From: Isoptericola sp. AK164
GTDB lineage: Bacteria > Actinomycetota > Actinomycetes > Actinomycetales > Cellulomonadaceae
Direction of reading: 5' to 3'
NCBI RefSeq assembly: GCF_029643425.1
Contig: NZ_CP119106.1
Location: 930,001 to 994,000 of the forward strand
DNA length: 64,000 nt
Shown here: positions 17,871 to 25,538 of the stretch, piece by piece
How the letters are laid out: each line of letters starts with the position of its first letter
How positions within the stretch are numbered: the stretch's first letter is position 1
Position numbers and translations under genes: made by a program
Notes under the pieces: generated by a model
Database searches by the model: none
Seen by the model: the letters and a program-made list of their open reading frames with translations, nothing else
What the model was told of the DNA's origin: nothing

Positions 17871-19916
17871 ATGTCCCTCACGACCAACTCACCGGGCGCC
17901 CCGCTTCATCCCGACGCGATCCTGGACGCCCTCGACCCCGAGCAGCGCGACGTCGCGCTCGCGCTGACCGGTCCCGTCTGCGTGCTCGCGGGCGCCGGCA
18001 CGGGCAAGACCCGGGCGATCACCCACCGGATCGCCTACGGCGTGCGCACCGGGGCCTACCCGCCGACGTCGGTGCTCGCCGTGACCTTCACCGCCCGGGC
18101 GGCGGGGGAGATGCGCACCCGCCTGCGCGACCTGGGTGCCCACGGCGTGCAGGCGCGCACGTTCCACGCGGCCGCCCTGCGCCAGCTCGGCTACTTCTGG
18201 CCGCGCATCGTCGGCGGCGCGCCGCCCCAGATCCTCGAGCACAAGGCACCGGCGGTGGCCGAGGCCGCGCGGCGCGTGGGGGCGAGCGTCGACCGCGTCG
18301 CCGTGCGCGACCTGTCCAGCGAGGTCGAGTGGTCCAAGGTGTCGCTCGTCACCGCCGAGGACTACGTGCGGGCCGCCGCGGCCGACGACCGACCGCCGCC
18401 GTCGGGCTACGACCACCAGACGGTGGCGCGCCTCATCAGCGCCTACGAGGACGTCAAGACCGAGCGCGGGGTCATCGACTTCGAGGACGTGCTGCTGATG
18501 CTCGCCGACATGCTCGGCTCGCACCCGCACGTCGCCGACCAGGTGCGCTCCCAGTACCGCCACTTCGTCGTCGACGAGTTCCAGGACGTCTCGCCGCTGC
18601 AGCACTTCCTGCTGAACCAGTGGTTGGGGGACCGGCGCGAGCTGTGCGTGGTGGGCGACCCGTCGCAGACCATCTACTCGTTCACCGGTGCGACGCCGCA
18701 CTACCTGCTCGACTTCACGCGCACGTACCGCGACGCCCAGGTCGTCAAGCTCGTCCGGGACTACCGCTCCACCCCGCAGGTGGTCTCCCTGGCCAACGAC
18801 CTGCTGCGTCGCGGCCGGGTCACCGGGGCGCTGGAGCTCGTGGCGCAGCGCCCCTCGGGGCCGGCGGTCTCCTTCACCACCCACGACGACGACGAGGCCG
18901 AGGCGGCCGGCATCGCCGCGCGGGCCGCGCGGCTCGTCGCCGACGGCGTGCGGCCCAGCGAGATCGCCGTGCTGTACCGCACCAACGCGCAGTCGGCCTC
19001 CTTCGAGTCGGCGCTGTCCGAGGCCGGCGTCAGCTATCAGGTGCGCGGCGGCGAACGCTTCTTCACCCGCAAGGACGTCCGCGACGCCATCGTGCTGCTG
19101 CGGGGTGCCGCGCGCTCCGCCGACCCCGACCAGCCGATGCCGGAGCAGGTGCGCGACGTGCTCGTCTCGGCCGGCTGGTCCGGCGAGCCGCCCCACGCCC
19201 GGGGCGCGGCGCGCGAGCGCTGGGAGGCCATGCAGGCGCTGGTGGCGCTCGCGGACGACCTGGCCGCCGCCGCGCCGGAGGACGCGCCGGCGACGCTGCC
19301 GATGCTGGTCGACGAGCTCGCCGAACGGGCGGCCTCCCAGCACGCACCGACGGTCGAGGGCGTCACGCTGGCCTCGCTGCACTCGGCCAAGGGGCTCGAG
19401 TGGGACGCGGTGTTCCTCGCGGGCATGAGCGAGGGACTCATGCCGATCTCCCTGGCCGAGACCCCCGAGGGTGTCGAGGAGGAGCGCCGGCTGCTGTACG
19501 TCGGGATCACCCGGGCGCGCGAGCACCTGGAGATCTCCTACGCCCGGTCCCGCAACCCCGGCGGACGCGCCTCGCGCAAGCGCACCCGGTTCCTCGACGG
19601 TCTGTGGCCCGACGACGGGCGCGGGCGGCGCGGGGGTGCCGGGCGGGGCGCTCGCGGGCAGGCCCGGTCCCAGCTCTCCGGGGAGGCCGACGTGGCGCTG
19701 TTCGACGCCCTGCGCGAGTGGCGGCTGTCCGTGGCCCGCGAGGTCGACAAGCCCGCGTTCACGATCCTGGGTGACGCGACGCTGGCCGCGATCGCCGAGC
19801 TGCGGCCGTCCTCGACCGCCCAGCTGGCGCGGATCAACGGCATCGGACCGGCCAAGATCGACCGCTACGGCGAGACCCTGCTCGACCTGGTGCGTGGGGC
19901 GTCCGAGGCCTCCTGA
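17871..19916 (+). CDS. uvrD2: UvrD2-type SF1 DNA helicase with HRDC domain
   Basis: 681 residues. The motor has GAGTGKT (41-47), TFTARAAGEM, VDEFQDVSPLQ (about 235), VGDPSQTIYSFTGA, HSAKGLEWD and VGITRAREHLE. The HRDC domain lies at about 625-680 (LRPSSTAQLARINGIGPAK). In mycobacterial UvrD2 a tetracysteine module joins motor and HRDC; here that junction is a Gly/Arg-rich stretch (about residues 580-610) without a single cysteine. ATG start with GACAAT 8 nt upstream and no Shine-Dalgarno sequence. Predicted role is DNA repair or replication; orthologous position to Rv3198c. Confidence 0.93.
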   Translation: MSLTTNSPGAPLHPDAILDALDPEQRDVALALTGPVCVLAGAGTGKTRAITHRIAYGVRTGAYPPTSVLAVTFTARAAGEMRTRLRDLGAHGVQARTFHAAALRQLGYFWPRIVGGAPPQILEHKAPAVAEAARRVGASVDRVAVRDLSSEVEWSKVSLVTAEDYVRAAAADDRPPPSGYDHQTVARLISAYEDVKTERGVIDFEDVLLMLADMLGSHPHVADQVRSQYRHFVVDEFQDVSPLQHFLLNQWLGDRRELCVVGDPSQTIYSFTGATPHYLLDFTRTYRDAQVVKLVRDYRSTPQVVSLANDLLRRGRVTGALELVAQRPSGPAVSFTTHDDDEAEAAGIAARAARLVADGVRPSEIAVLYRTNAQSASFESALSEAGVSYQVRGGERFFTRKDVRDAIVLLRGAARSADPDQPMPEQVRDVLVSAGWSGEPPHARGAARERWEAMQALVALADDLAAAAPEDAPATLPMLVDELAERAASQHAPTVEGVTLASLHSAKGLEWDAVFLAGMSEGLMPISLAETPEGVEEERRLLYVGITRAREHLEISYARSRNPGGRASRKRTRFLDGLWPDDGRGRRGGAGRGARGQARSQLSGEADVALFDALREWRLSVAREVDKPAFTILGDATLAAIAELRPSSTAQLARINGIGPAKIDRYGETLLDLVRGASEAS

Positions 19917-19921
19917 CGGCA

Positions 19922-19940
19922 CCCGCGGAGGGCCCGCGGG
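19922..19940 (+). terminator. short GC hairpin after uvrD2
   Basis: CCCGCGG and CCGCGGG form a 7-bp stem with a 5-nt loop, 5 bp past the uvrD2 stop. Weak on its own but well placed ahead of the whiB7 promoter. Confidence 0.45.
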
Positions 19941-19971
19941 CAGCCGGGAGGACGTTGCCGAGAAAAGTTCC

Positions 19972-20009
19972 GAAAAAGATGTGGCGAGCACCCCGGGGCG
20001 GTCTATGCT
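19972..20009 (+). promoter_or_regulatory. whiB7 promoter with AT-rich WhiB7 box
   Basis: A rare A-rich run (GAAAAAGAT, 19972-19980) directly precedes a -35-like GTGGCG (19981-19986). A 17-nt spacer leads to TATGCT (20004-20009). WhiB7 with its AT-hook is known to act with the primary sigma factor at promoters carrying an AT-rich element just upstream of -35, including its own. The match here is by layout and is not proven. Confidence 0.7.
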
Positions 20010-20081
20010 CGTGGAGACCGAGTTCGTTGCGGTGACCACCGAGAGGTGGGCGCCCGAGACCAGTGAGGAGGTGGGCACGAG

Positions 20082-20249
20082 ATGAACACGATGACGCAGA
20101 ACATCGGCGCGACCGGCATCGCGACGGGGGAGAAGTACGCCTTCATCACTGTCGTTCCGGCTGTGCGTCTGCGCACGCGCGGCGGAGCAGGCGTTGCTCT
20201 CGTCGATCTCGCACCCGGCTCCGCTCCCTGGAGGCATCCGGTCCACTGA
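20082..20249 (+). CDS. whiB7 leader peptide (uORF, 55 aa)
   Basis: ATG with AGGAGGT 9 nt upstream; the 55-codon frame starts MNTMTQNIGATGIATGEKYA, runs through an Arg/Val-rich stretch (VRLRTRGGAG) and ends at a TGA inside a 6-bp hairpin (20238-20253). It lies between the whiB7 promoter and a terminator hairpin. whiB7 genes in mycobacteria and Streptomyces carry such uORFs, and ribosome stalling on them relieves attenuation in response to translation-targeting antibiotics. The peptide itself probably has no other function. Confidence 0.8.
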   Translation: MNTMTQNIGATGIATGEKYAFITVVPAVRLRTRGGAGVALVDLAPGSAPWRHPVH

Positions 20250-20256
20250 CCGGTCC

Positions 20257-20288
20257 AGGCCGCGGAGTCCACCCGGGACCCGCGGCCT
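20257..20288 (+). terminator. whiB7 attenuator hairpin
   Basis: AGGCCGCGG (20257-20265) pairs with CCGCGGCCT (20280-20288), 9 bp with a 14-nt loop, followed by TCGTCATT. It begins 7 nt past the leader-peptide stop, so a ribosome stalled in the uORF would be placed to change its folding. Predicted transcription attenuator. Confidence 0.7.
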
Positions 20289-20361
20289 TCGTCATTCCTG
20301 ACCAGGAGACGGCCATCGTCGGCCGGACGAACCGGCCCCCTGCACCCCAGGGGACCACCCG

Positions 20362-20402
20362 CAGGTCCTGAACACCGACGTTCACACCACACCCAGGACC
20401 TG
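20362..20402 (+). promoter_or_regulatory. hairpin next to the whiB7 ribosome binding site
   Basis: CAGGTCCTG (20362-20370) pairs with CAGGACCTG (20394-20402). The second arm ends directly before ACGGAGGAAC, the whiB7 Shine-Dalgarno region, so this stem could mask or expose the RBS. The loop is 23 nt. Role inferred from position only. Confidence 0.5.
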
Positions 20403-20415
20403 ACGGAGGAACATC

Positions 20416-20784
20416 GTGCGTCTCGCACAGCTGTTGGACGAGCGGCTGGTCGATGCGACCCCCGCCGGCGGCAGCCGCCAGTGGACCCCCCACCAACCCG
20501 TGACCCAGGACCCGGCCGAGGCGGCCGCGCTGGACCGGCAGTTCGCCGAGCTGCTGCCGTGCCGGACCAACGACCCCGAGCTCTGGTTCGCGGAGCACAC
20601 CAGCGAGGTCGAGCGGGCCAAGGCCCTGTGCCGGACCTGTCCGCTGCAGGCGGGCTGCCTGGCCGGCGCCCTCGACCGCAACGAACCCTGGGGCGTCTGG
20701 GGCGGCGAGGTGTTCGTCGACGGTGTCGTCGTGGCCCGCAAGCGGGGCCGGGGCCGGCCACGCAAGAGCGAGCAGGCGGCCTGA
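20416..20784 (+). CDS. whiB7: WhiB7 redox-responsive transcription factor
   Basis: A 122-residue Wbl protein controlling intrinsic multidrug resistance in Actinobacteria. The four Fe-S ligands are C49, C72, C75 and C81 (C-x22-C-x2-C-x5-C). GVWGG (93-97) contacts the primary sigma factor, and the AT-hook RGRGRPRK (110-117) identifies the WhiB7 subclass. GTG start with GGAGGAA 5 nt upstream. The leader peptide, attenuator and WhiB7-type promoter upstream argue for inducible autoregulation. Confidence 0.96.
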   Translation: MRLAQLLDERLVDATPAGGSRQWTPHQPVTQDPAEAAALDRQFAELLPCRTNDPELWFAEHTSEVERAKALCRTCPLQAGCLAGALDRNEPWGVWGGEVFVDGVVVARKRGRGRPRKSEQAA

Positions 20785-20841
20785 GCCGTGCTCGTCGTCG
20801 ACCCCTGAGGCGGCGCACCCCGACCGGTGCGCCGCCTCCGT

Positions 20842-21936
20842 CTACGGGTGCGCCGGCCGCGTCGCCGGGACCCGGCGGACCGGGGGAGGCGCGGGCGCCG
20901 TGCACCCGCAGTCCGGGTGCGGCGACAGCGGGCGGACCCGTGCCAGGGCGTCCGGCAGCCCGACCTGCAGCACCGCGCCCGCCGCGGCGGGCCGACCGCC
21001 GTCGAGGTGCGCGAGCACCTGACCGGTGGCGAGGGCGGCCCCGGTCGTGGCCAGCACCGTCTCGTGCCCGGCGGGCAGGGCCCATCCGGCGAGCTGGCCG
21101 ACGAGCCGCGGCCAGTCGGGGTCGGCGTCCACGTCGTGGTGGAACCGGCAGGCCATGCAGGCCGTCCCGCCGGGTCGCACGAACGGCCCGATCTCCAGAC
21201 CGGCCTCGCCGGCCACGACCGGCAGGTGGGCGATGCCGTGACTCATCAGCCGGGCGAAGTCCTCCGGTCGGCCTGCACCGGTGCAGACGACCACCGCGTC
21301 GGGCGGAGCCTCGTCACGCCACGTCGTCGCCACGCGCGTCCCGGGGTGCTGCTCGGCCAGCCGGCGCCGCAGGCGCGACGCGCGCCGGTGCCCGACGTCG
21401 ACCTCGTCGTAGGCGCCGACTCCCAGGTCGACGAGTTGGACGGGGGAGTCGTCGTCGAGCAGCACGGTGCCGACCCCGGCGGTGGCGAGGTGTGCCGCGA
21501 GCAGCGCTCCGAGCCGCCCCAGCCCGACCACGGCCACCCGGGAGCGTGCCCGCCCGGCGAGGGTGCGCAGCCCGTCGCCGTCGACCCGGAGCGCGGCGAG
21601 CGCGGGCGCGTCCGCCGCACCGCCGGCCGCGGCCCGGACCGACGCGGCGGGGGCGGCCGGCGGGACGAGGAAGCCGGCGTCGGCCAGCAGCCTGAGGATC
21701 CGGGCGCGTCGCTCCGGCGCGACCCGGTGCCGGGCGGCGCCGTGCTCCAGGTCGCCGTGGCGCGCGGCGGCGGCCTCGTGCAACCAGGTCCGCTCGGCGT
21801 CGGACAGCCCGGAGACCAGCAGCGACCACCGGTGGTCCGACCCGAGCTGGAGCGTCCCGGAGCCGCGGTCCAGGACCGGCGTCCCCCGGCGCAGCCGCAG
21901 TCGGCGGGCGGGAGCGGAGGTGTCGGCAGAGGCCAT
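20842..21936 (-). CDS. ThiF/E1-like family protein
   Basis: A 364-residue protein. Residues ~1-125 form an actinobacterial N-terminal region with a winged-helix-like segment (RHRVAPERRARILRLLADAG). The rest is an E1/ThiF Rossmann domain with AVVGLGRLGALLAAHLATAG and LLDDDSPVQLVDL, an Asp acid pair and a probable zinc site (CMACRFH and DCGC). ThiF proteins adenylate sulfur-carrier or ubiquitin-like proteins; the ATP-binding R-x5-K element is not clear here, so activity is uncertain. Conserved beside whiB7. Start ATG lacks a Shine-Dalgarno sequence. Confidence 0.8.
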   Translation of the reverse strand: MASADTSAPARRLRLRRGTPVLDRGSGTLQLGSDHRWSLLVSGLSDAERTWLHEAAAARHGDLEHGAARHRVAPERRARILRLLADAGFLVPPAAPAASVRAAAGGAADAPALAALRVDGDGLRTLAGRARSRVAVVGLGRLGALLAAHLATAGVGTVLLDDDSPVQLVDLGVGAYDEVDVGHRRASRLRRRLAEQHPGTRVATTWRDEAPPDAVVVCTGAGRPEDFARLMSHGIAHLPVVAGEAGLEIGPFVRPGGTACMACRFHHDVDADPDWPRLVGQLAGWALPAGHETVLATTGAALATGQVLAHLDGGRPAAAGAVLQVGLPDALARVRPLSPHPDCGCTAPAPPPVRRVPATRPAHP

Positions 21937-22064
21937 GACGACAACCTGGCACGGTGGTGCGCGAGCCCGCCGCGTCCGTCCACAGTGCTGTGGACGGGTC
22001 CGGATCGGGCGGTTCGGGTGTGTGCTGTCACACAGTCTTGACGTGTTCCCGGTATTCTCGTGGG

Positions 22065-22613
22065 GTGGCCCGGGACACGTTGGCGTCCGTCGAGGTCCGA
22101 CGGAGCCGCCGTCGGACCGCCACGGTGAGCGCTTTTCGTGACGGAGACCGCACCGTCGTCGCGATCCCCGCGCGCTTCTCCCAGGCCCAGGAGCGCGAGT
22201 GGGTGGCCAAGATGCTCGCTCGCCTCGAGGACAAGGAGCGGCGTCGCCGCCCGTCCGACGACGAGCTCGTCGAGCGGGCGCACGAGCTCTCGGTGAAGTA
22301 CCTCGACGGCCGGGCGCGGCCCACCAGCGTGCGCTGGGTGTCCAACCAGGAGCGCCGCTGGGGCTCGTGCACGCTCGTGGACGGTTCCATCAGGCTGTCG
22401 ACCCGCCTGCAGGGGATGCCGGAGTGGGTCATCGACTACGTGCTCCTGCACGAGCTGGCACACCTGCTGCACGCCGGCCACGGCCCCGACTTCTGGCGCC
22501 TGCTCGAGTCCTATCCCCGCACCGAGCGGGCGCGCGGGTTCCTCGAGGGCGTGTCCTTCGCCGGGGACGGTGCCCCGGACGACGACGCCGACTCCGGGTC
22601 GTCGGCCGGCTGA
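22065..22613 (+). CDS. YgjP-like (DUF45) metallopeptidase
   Basis: A 182-residue protein of the YgjP/SprT-like M48-related group. The core reads RRWGSCTLVDGSIRLSTRL, then VLLHELAHLLHAGHGPDFW: HELAH supplies two zinc ligands and the following HGPDFW histidine the third, as in the family. Substrate is unknown. GTG was chosen because TATTCT (22053-22058) lies exactly 6 nt upstream and there is no Shine-Dalgarno sequence. Convergent with the next gene with only 10 bp between stops. Confidence 0.88.
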   Translation: MARDTLASVEVRRSRRRTATVSAFRDGDRTVVAIPARFSQAQEREWVAKMLARLEDKERRRRPSDDELVERAHELSVKYLDGRARPTSVRWVSNQERRWGSCTLVDGSIRLSTRLQGMPEWVIDYVLLHELAHLLHAGHGPDFWRLLESYPRTERARGFLEGVSFAGDGAPDDDADSGSSAG

Positions 22614-22623
22614 CCGGCCCGGG

Positions 22624-24066
22624 TCAGGACCCGGAGTCCTCCGCGCGGCCGTCCGAGTCCGGCCCCCGGTCGTCGTCGGACTCGCCGAAGATCTGCGCCA
22701 GGGCCGCGTCCACGTCCGACTGCTCCTCGGCCTGCTCCCGCCGACGGTCCAGGTAGCCGGCCGGGTCGTCGAGGTCCTCGGTGCCCGGCAGCAGGTCGGG
22801 GTGGTCCCAGACGGCGTCGCGGGACTCGGGCCCGCCGGTGGCCAGCAGGTGCGCGAAGAGCGCGGCCGCGTCCCGGGAACGGCGCGGACGCAGCTCCAGG
22901 CCGACGAGCGACTTGAAGGTGTGCTCGGCCGGGCCGCCCGCCGCGCGACGTCGCCGGATCATCTCGCGCAGCGGCACCGAGTGCGGCAGGTGCGCCAGGG
23001 ACGCGGTCGCCGCGACCTCCGAGACCCAGCCCTCGACGAGCGCGAGCGCGGTCTCCAGCCGCAGCAGCGTCGCCTTCTGCTCGTCGGTGTTGTGCAGCCC
23101 GAACACGTCGCCGGACAGCGCGCCCCGCAGCGCCTCCGGGTCGGACATGTCGACGCCGCGCACCTGCTCCTCGAGCGCGTCGAGGTCGATGGTGATCCCG
23201 CGGGCGTACTGCTCCACGAGGGCGTGCAGGTGCGCCCGGAGCCAGGGGACGTGGACGAACAGCCGGGCGTGGGCCGCCTCGCGCAGCGCCAGGTAGAGCT
23301 GCACCTCGTCGTAGGGGGTGTCGAGCCCCTCGGCGAAGGCGGCCACGTTGGTGGGCAGCAGCACGGTGGCGTGGTCCTCGAGCAGCGGGAGGCCGACGTC
23401 GGTCGAGCCGAAGACCTCGCGCGACAGCGTGCCCGCGGCCTGGCCGACCTGCATGCCGTAGACCGCGGACCCGAGCCCGCGCATCATCGAGGCCGGGTCC
23501 AGGTCGCCCAGCCCGCCCCCGGGGAACACGGGCATGCCGGGCATGCCCAGCGCCCCCGCGCCCTCGTCGCCGAGCTGGTCGCGCAGCACCGTGGCCAGCG
23601 CGTCCGCGACGGAGGACGCGACGGGCGCCACCAGCCGCTGCCAGGCCGGCAGGGTCGCCTCGACCCACTCGCTGCGGCTCCAGGCCCGGGTCGGACCGCC
23701 CGACGGCGGTAGATCGGTGACGGCGTCGAGCCACAGCTCGGCGACGCGCAGGGCCTCCGTCGCCGACTTCGCCTGCCCGCCGGTCAGGGACGGGTCGCCC
23801 TCGGCGACCGCGACCTGGCGCGCCAGGTCGTGCGCGACCTCGGCGTTCACGGGGCCCTCGGAGGAGGTGAACACCCGCTGGAGCTGGGACATCAGCCGCT
23901 GCATGGTCGCCGGGTCGGGGGCGGCGCCGCCCATCAGGGCCGCAGGGTCCAGCCCCTGCGCCCGCATCTGGCTCAGCACCTCGTCGGTCCGGTCGCCGAA
24001 GATGCCGCGCAGTGCGTCCCGCAGCATCTGCTCGCGGTCGTCGTGGTCGTCGGGCAGGTCGCTCAT
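22624..24066 (-). CDS. DUF2342 / zinc-dependent metalloprotease-like protein
   Basis: A 480-residue protein of the actinobacterial DUF2342 family (position of Rv3195), annotated elsewhere as coenzyme F420 biosynthesis-associated or zinc-dependent metalloprotease. The conserved centre has YLALREAAHARLF followed by HVPWLRAHLHALVEQYARG, where the E-x2-H and H-x3-H arrangement resembles a metal site. An acidic C-terminal tail closes the protein. Experimental function is unknown. The ATG at 24066 has GAGGA 6 nt upstream; a longer in-frame start is less likely. Confidence 0.8.
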   Translation of the reverse strand: MSDLPDDHDDREQMLRDALRGIFGDRTDEVLSQMRAQGLDPAALMGGAAPDPATMQRLMSQLQRVFTSSEGPVNAEVAHDLARQVAVAEGDPSLTGGQAKSATEALRVAELWLDAVTDLPPSGGPTRAWSRSEWVEATLPAWQRLVAPVASSVADALATVLRDQLGDEGAGALGMPGMPVFPGGGLGDLDPASMMRGLGSAVYGMQVGQAAGTLSREVFGSTDVGLPLLEDHATVLLPTNVAAFAEGLDTPYDEVQLYLALREAAHARLFVHVPWLRAHLHALVEQYARGITIDLDALEEQVRGVDMSDPEALRGALSGDVFGLHNTDEQKATLLRLETALALVEGWVSEVAATASLAHLPHSVPLREMIRRRRAAGGPAEHTFKSLVGLELRPRRSRDAAALFAHLLATGGPESRDAVWDHPDLLPGTEDLDDPAGYLDRRREQAEEQSDVDAALAQIFGESDDDRGPDSDGRAEDSGS

Positions 24067-24197
24067 GGGATGTCCTCGGCTCCTTCCGCGTGCGGCGTCC
24101 GCCGCACGCTCACGGTATCCGTGTCCGACGTCGGGGGCGCTGCCCGGGTTCCGGCTTTCGCTCACGGCGCACGCCGGACATCGGTGATGATGGAGCG

Positions 24198-25382
24198 GTG
24201 AGCTTCGAGGACCGCAGTCATCAGCCGTACGCGAGCTACGGGCAGGCCCTGGCCCCGATCGACGTGCCCCGCGCCCGCGAGGGCGTGCCGCACCGCCGGA
24301 TGAGCCCGCGGTCGGTGACGCTCGTCGCCTCGCTGCTGGCCACCGCGATCCTGGCGGCCGTGCTCATGGTGACGCCCGCCCCGTACGCGATCCGCACGCC
24401 GGGGCCGACCGAGGACACCCTCGGGGCCCAGGACGCCGGTGACGGGCAGAGCGCCACGGAGGTGCCCCTCATCGAGATCTCGGGCGCCGAGACCTACCCC
24501 GCCTCGGGCGAGCTGCGCCTGACCACGGTCTCGGTCTTCGGCGGACCGGGCGGCGACGTGCTCTTCGGCGACGTGCTGTGGGGCTGGACCTCGCAGGAGC
24601 GGTCGGTGCAGCCCGTCGAGGCGATCTTCCCCGAGCCGATCACCTCCGAGGAGCAGCAGGAGCAGGGCCAGGCCCAGATGCTCAGCTCCCAGGAGTCCGC
24701 GTCGGTCGCGGCGCTGACCGAGCTCGGCTACGAGGTCCCCACCACGATGACGGTCGTCGCCGCGGCCGAGGGCACCGGGGCCGAGGGCGTGGTCGAGGAG
24801 GGCGACGTCATCGTCGCCCTGGACGGGAAGCCCGTGGACACCTATCCGCAGCTGCTGGCCGCGCTCGACGACGTGACGCCGGGCGACGACGTCGTGCTGG
24901 GCGTGGAGCGCGAGGGCGAGCCCGCCGACCTCACGGTCACCACCGGCCAGGGTGACGACCGGGCCCTGCTCGGCGTGCTCCTCGACCCCGAGTACGACTT
25001 CCCGGTGGACGTCACGATCCAGCTCGAGGACATCGGCGGCCCGAGCGCCGGCAGCATGTTCGCCCTGGGGATCGTGGACCTGCTGACCCCGGAGGACGAG
25101 CTCGGGGGCGCCGTGGTGGCCGGGACCGGCACGGTGGACGTCGACGGGCGGATCGGGCCCATCGGGGGGATCGAGCAGAAGATGTACGGCGCGCTGCGGG
25201 ACGGGGCCGGCTGGTTCCTCGCGCCGTCGGACAACTGCCCCCAGGTGGCCGGCCACGTCCCCGACGGGCTCGGGGTCGTGTCGGTGAGCACCCTCGCCGA
25301 GGCCCGTGACGCGATGGGGGCGATCGGTGCCGGAGAGACGTCCGGTCTGCCCACCTGCGAGGCCGACGCCGCGGGCGCCTGA
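24198..25382 (+). CDS. membrane-anchored PDZ / Lon-like serine protease
   Basis: 394 residues: a short cytosolic N-terminus, one membrane helix (about 47-66), a PDZ domain (about 165-270) and a Lon-type S16 proteolytic domain. The Ser-Lys dyad is S283 (GGPSAGSMFALG) and K328 (GGIEQKMYGA), 45 residues apart as in Lon. There is no AAA+ module, so it is probably an extracytoplasmic, ATP-independent protease; orthologue of Rv3194c. GTG start with GATGAT 6 nt upstream. Divergent from the DUF2342 gene and followed by UPF0182. Confidence 0.92.
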   Translation: MSFEDRSHQPYASYGQALAPIDVPRAREGVPHRRMSPRSVTLVASLLATAILAAVLMVTPAPYAIRTPGPTEDTLGAQDAGDGQSATEVPLIEISGAETYPASGELRLTTVSVFGGPGGDVLFGDVLWGWTSQERSVQPVEAIFPEPITSEEQQEQGQAQMLSSQESASVAALTELGYEVPTTMTVVAAAEGTGAEGVVEEGDVIVALDGKPVDTYPQLLAALDDVTPGDDVVLGVEREGEPADLTVTTGQGDDRALLGVLLDPEYDFPVDVTIQLEDIGGPSAGSMFALGIVDLLTPEDELGGAVVAGTGTVDVDGRIGPIGGIEQKMYGALRDGAGWFLAPSDNCPQVAGHVPDGLGVVSVSTLAEARDAMGAIGAGETSGLPTCEADAAGA

Positions 25383-25457
25383 CGGGGCGGATCCGGCGCC
25401 GGCGCCGATCGTGACCGACTCGTGAGTGTTGTGGTCGCCCGACGTGTCGGAAACGTG

Positions 25458-25483
25458 GGAACCTGGAACGACGCCGGGACGTT
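25458..25483 (+). promoter_or_regulatory. SigR/SigH-type ECF promoter
   Basis: GGAAC (25458-25462) and GTT (25481-25483) are separated by exactly 18 nt, matching the GGAA(C/T)-N18-GTT consensus of oxidative-stress ECF sigma factors in Actinobacteria. It lies 56 nt before the UPF0182 start. Confidence 0.6.
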
Positions 25484-25538
25484 GTCCCGATGTCCGACGC
25501 ACGTGTCCCGACCCGAGCACGAATGAGGTGCCCGCACC

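Noticed and set aside
22038-22058. TTGACG/TATTCT pair as a full -35/-10 promoter for the YgjP-like gene
   Set aside because: The spacer is only 9 nt, too short for a sigma-70-type pair; only the -10 was kept.
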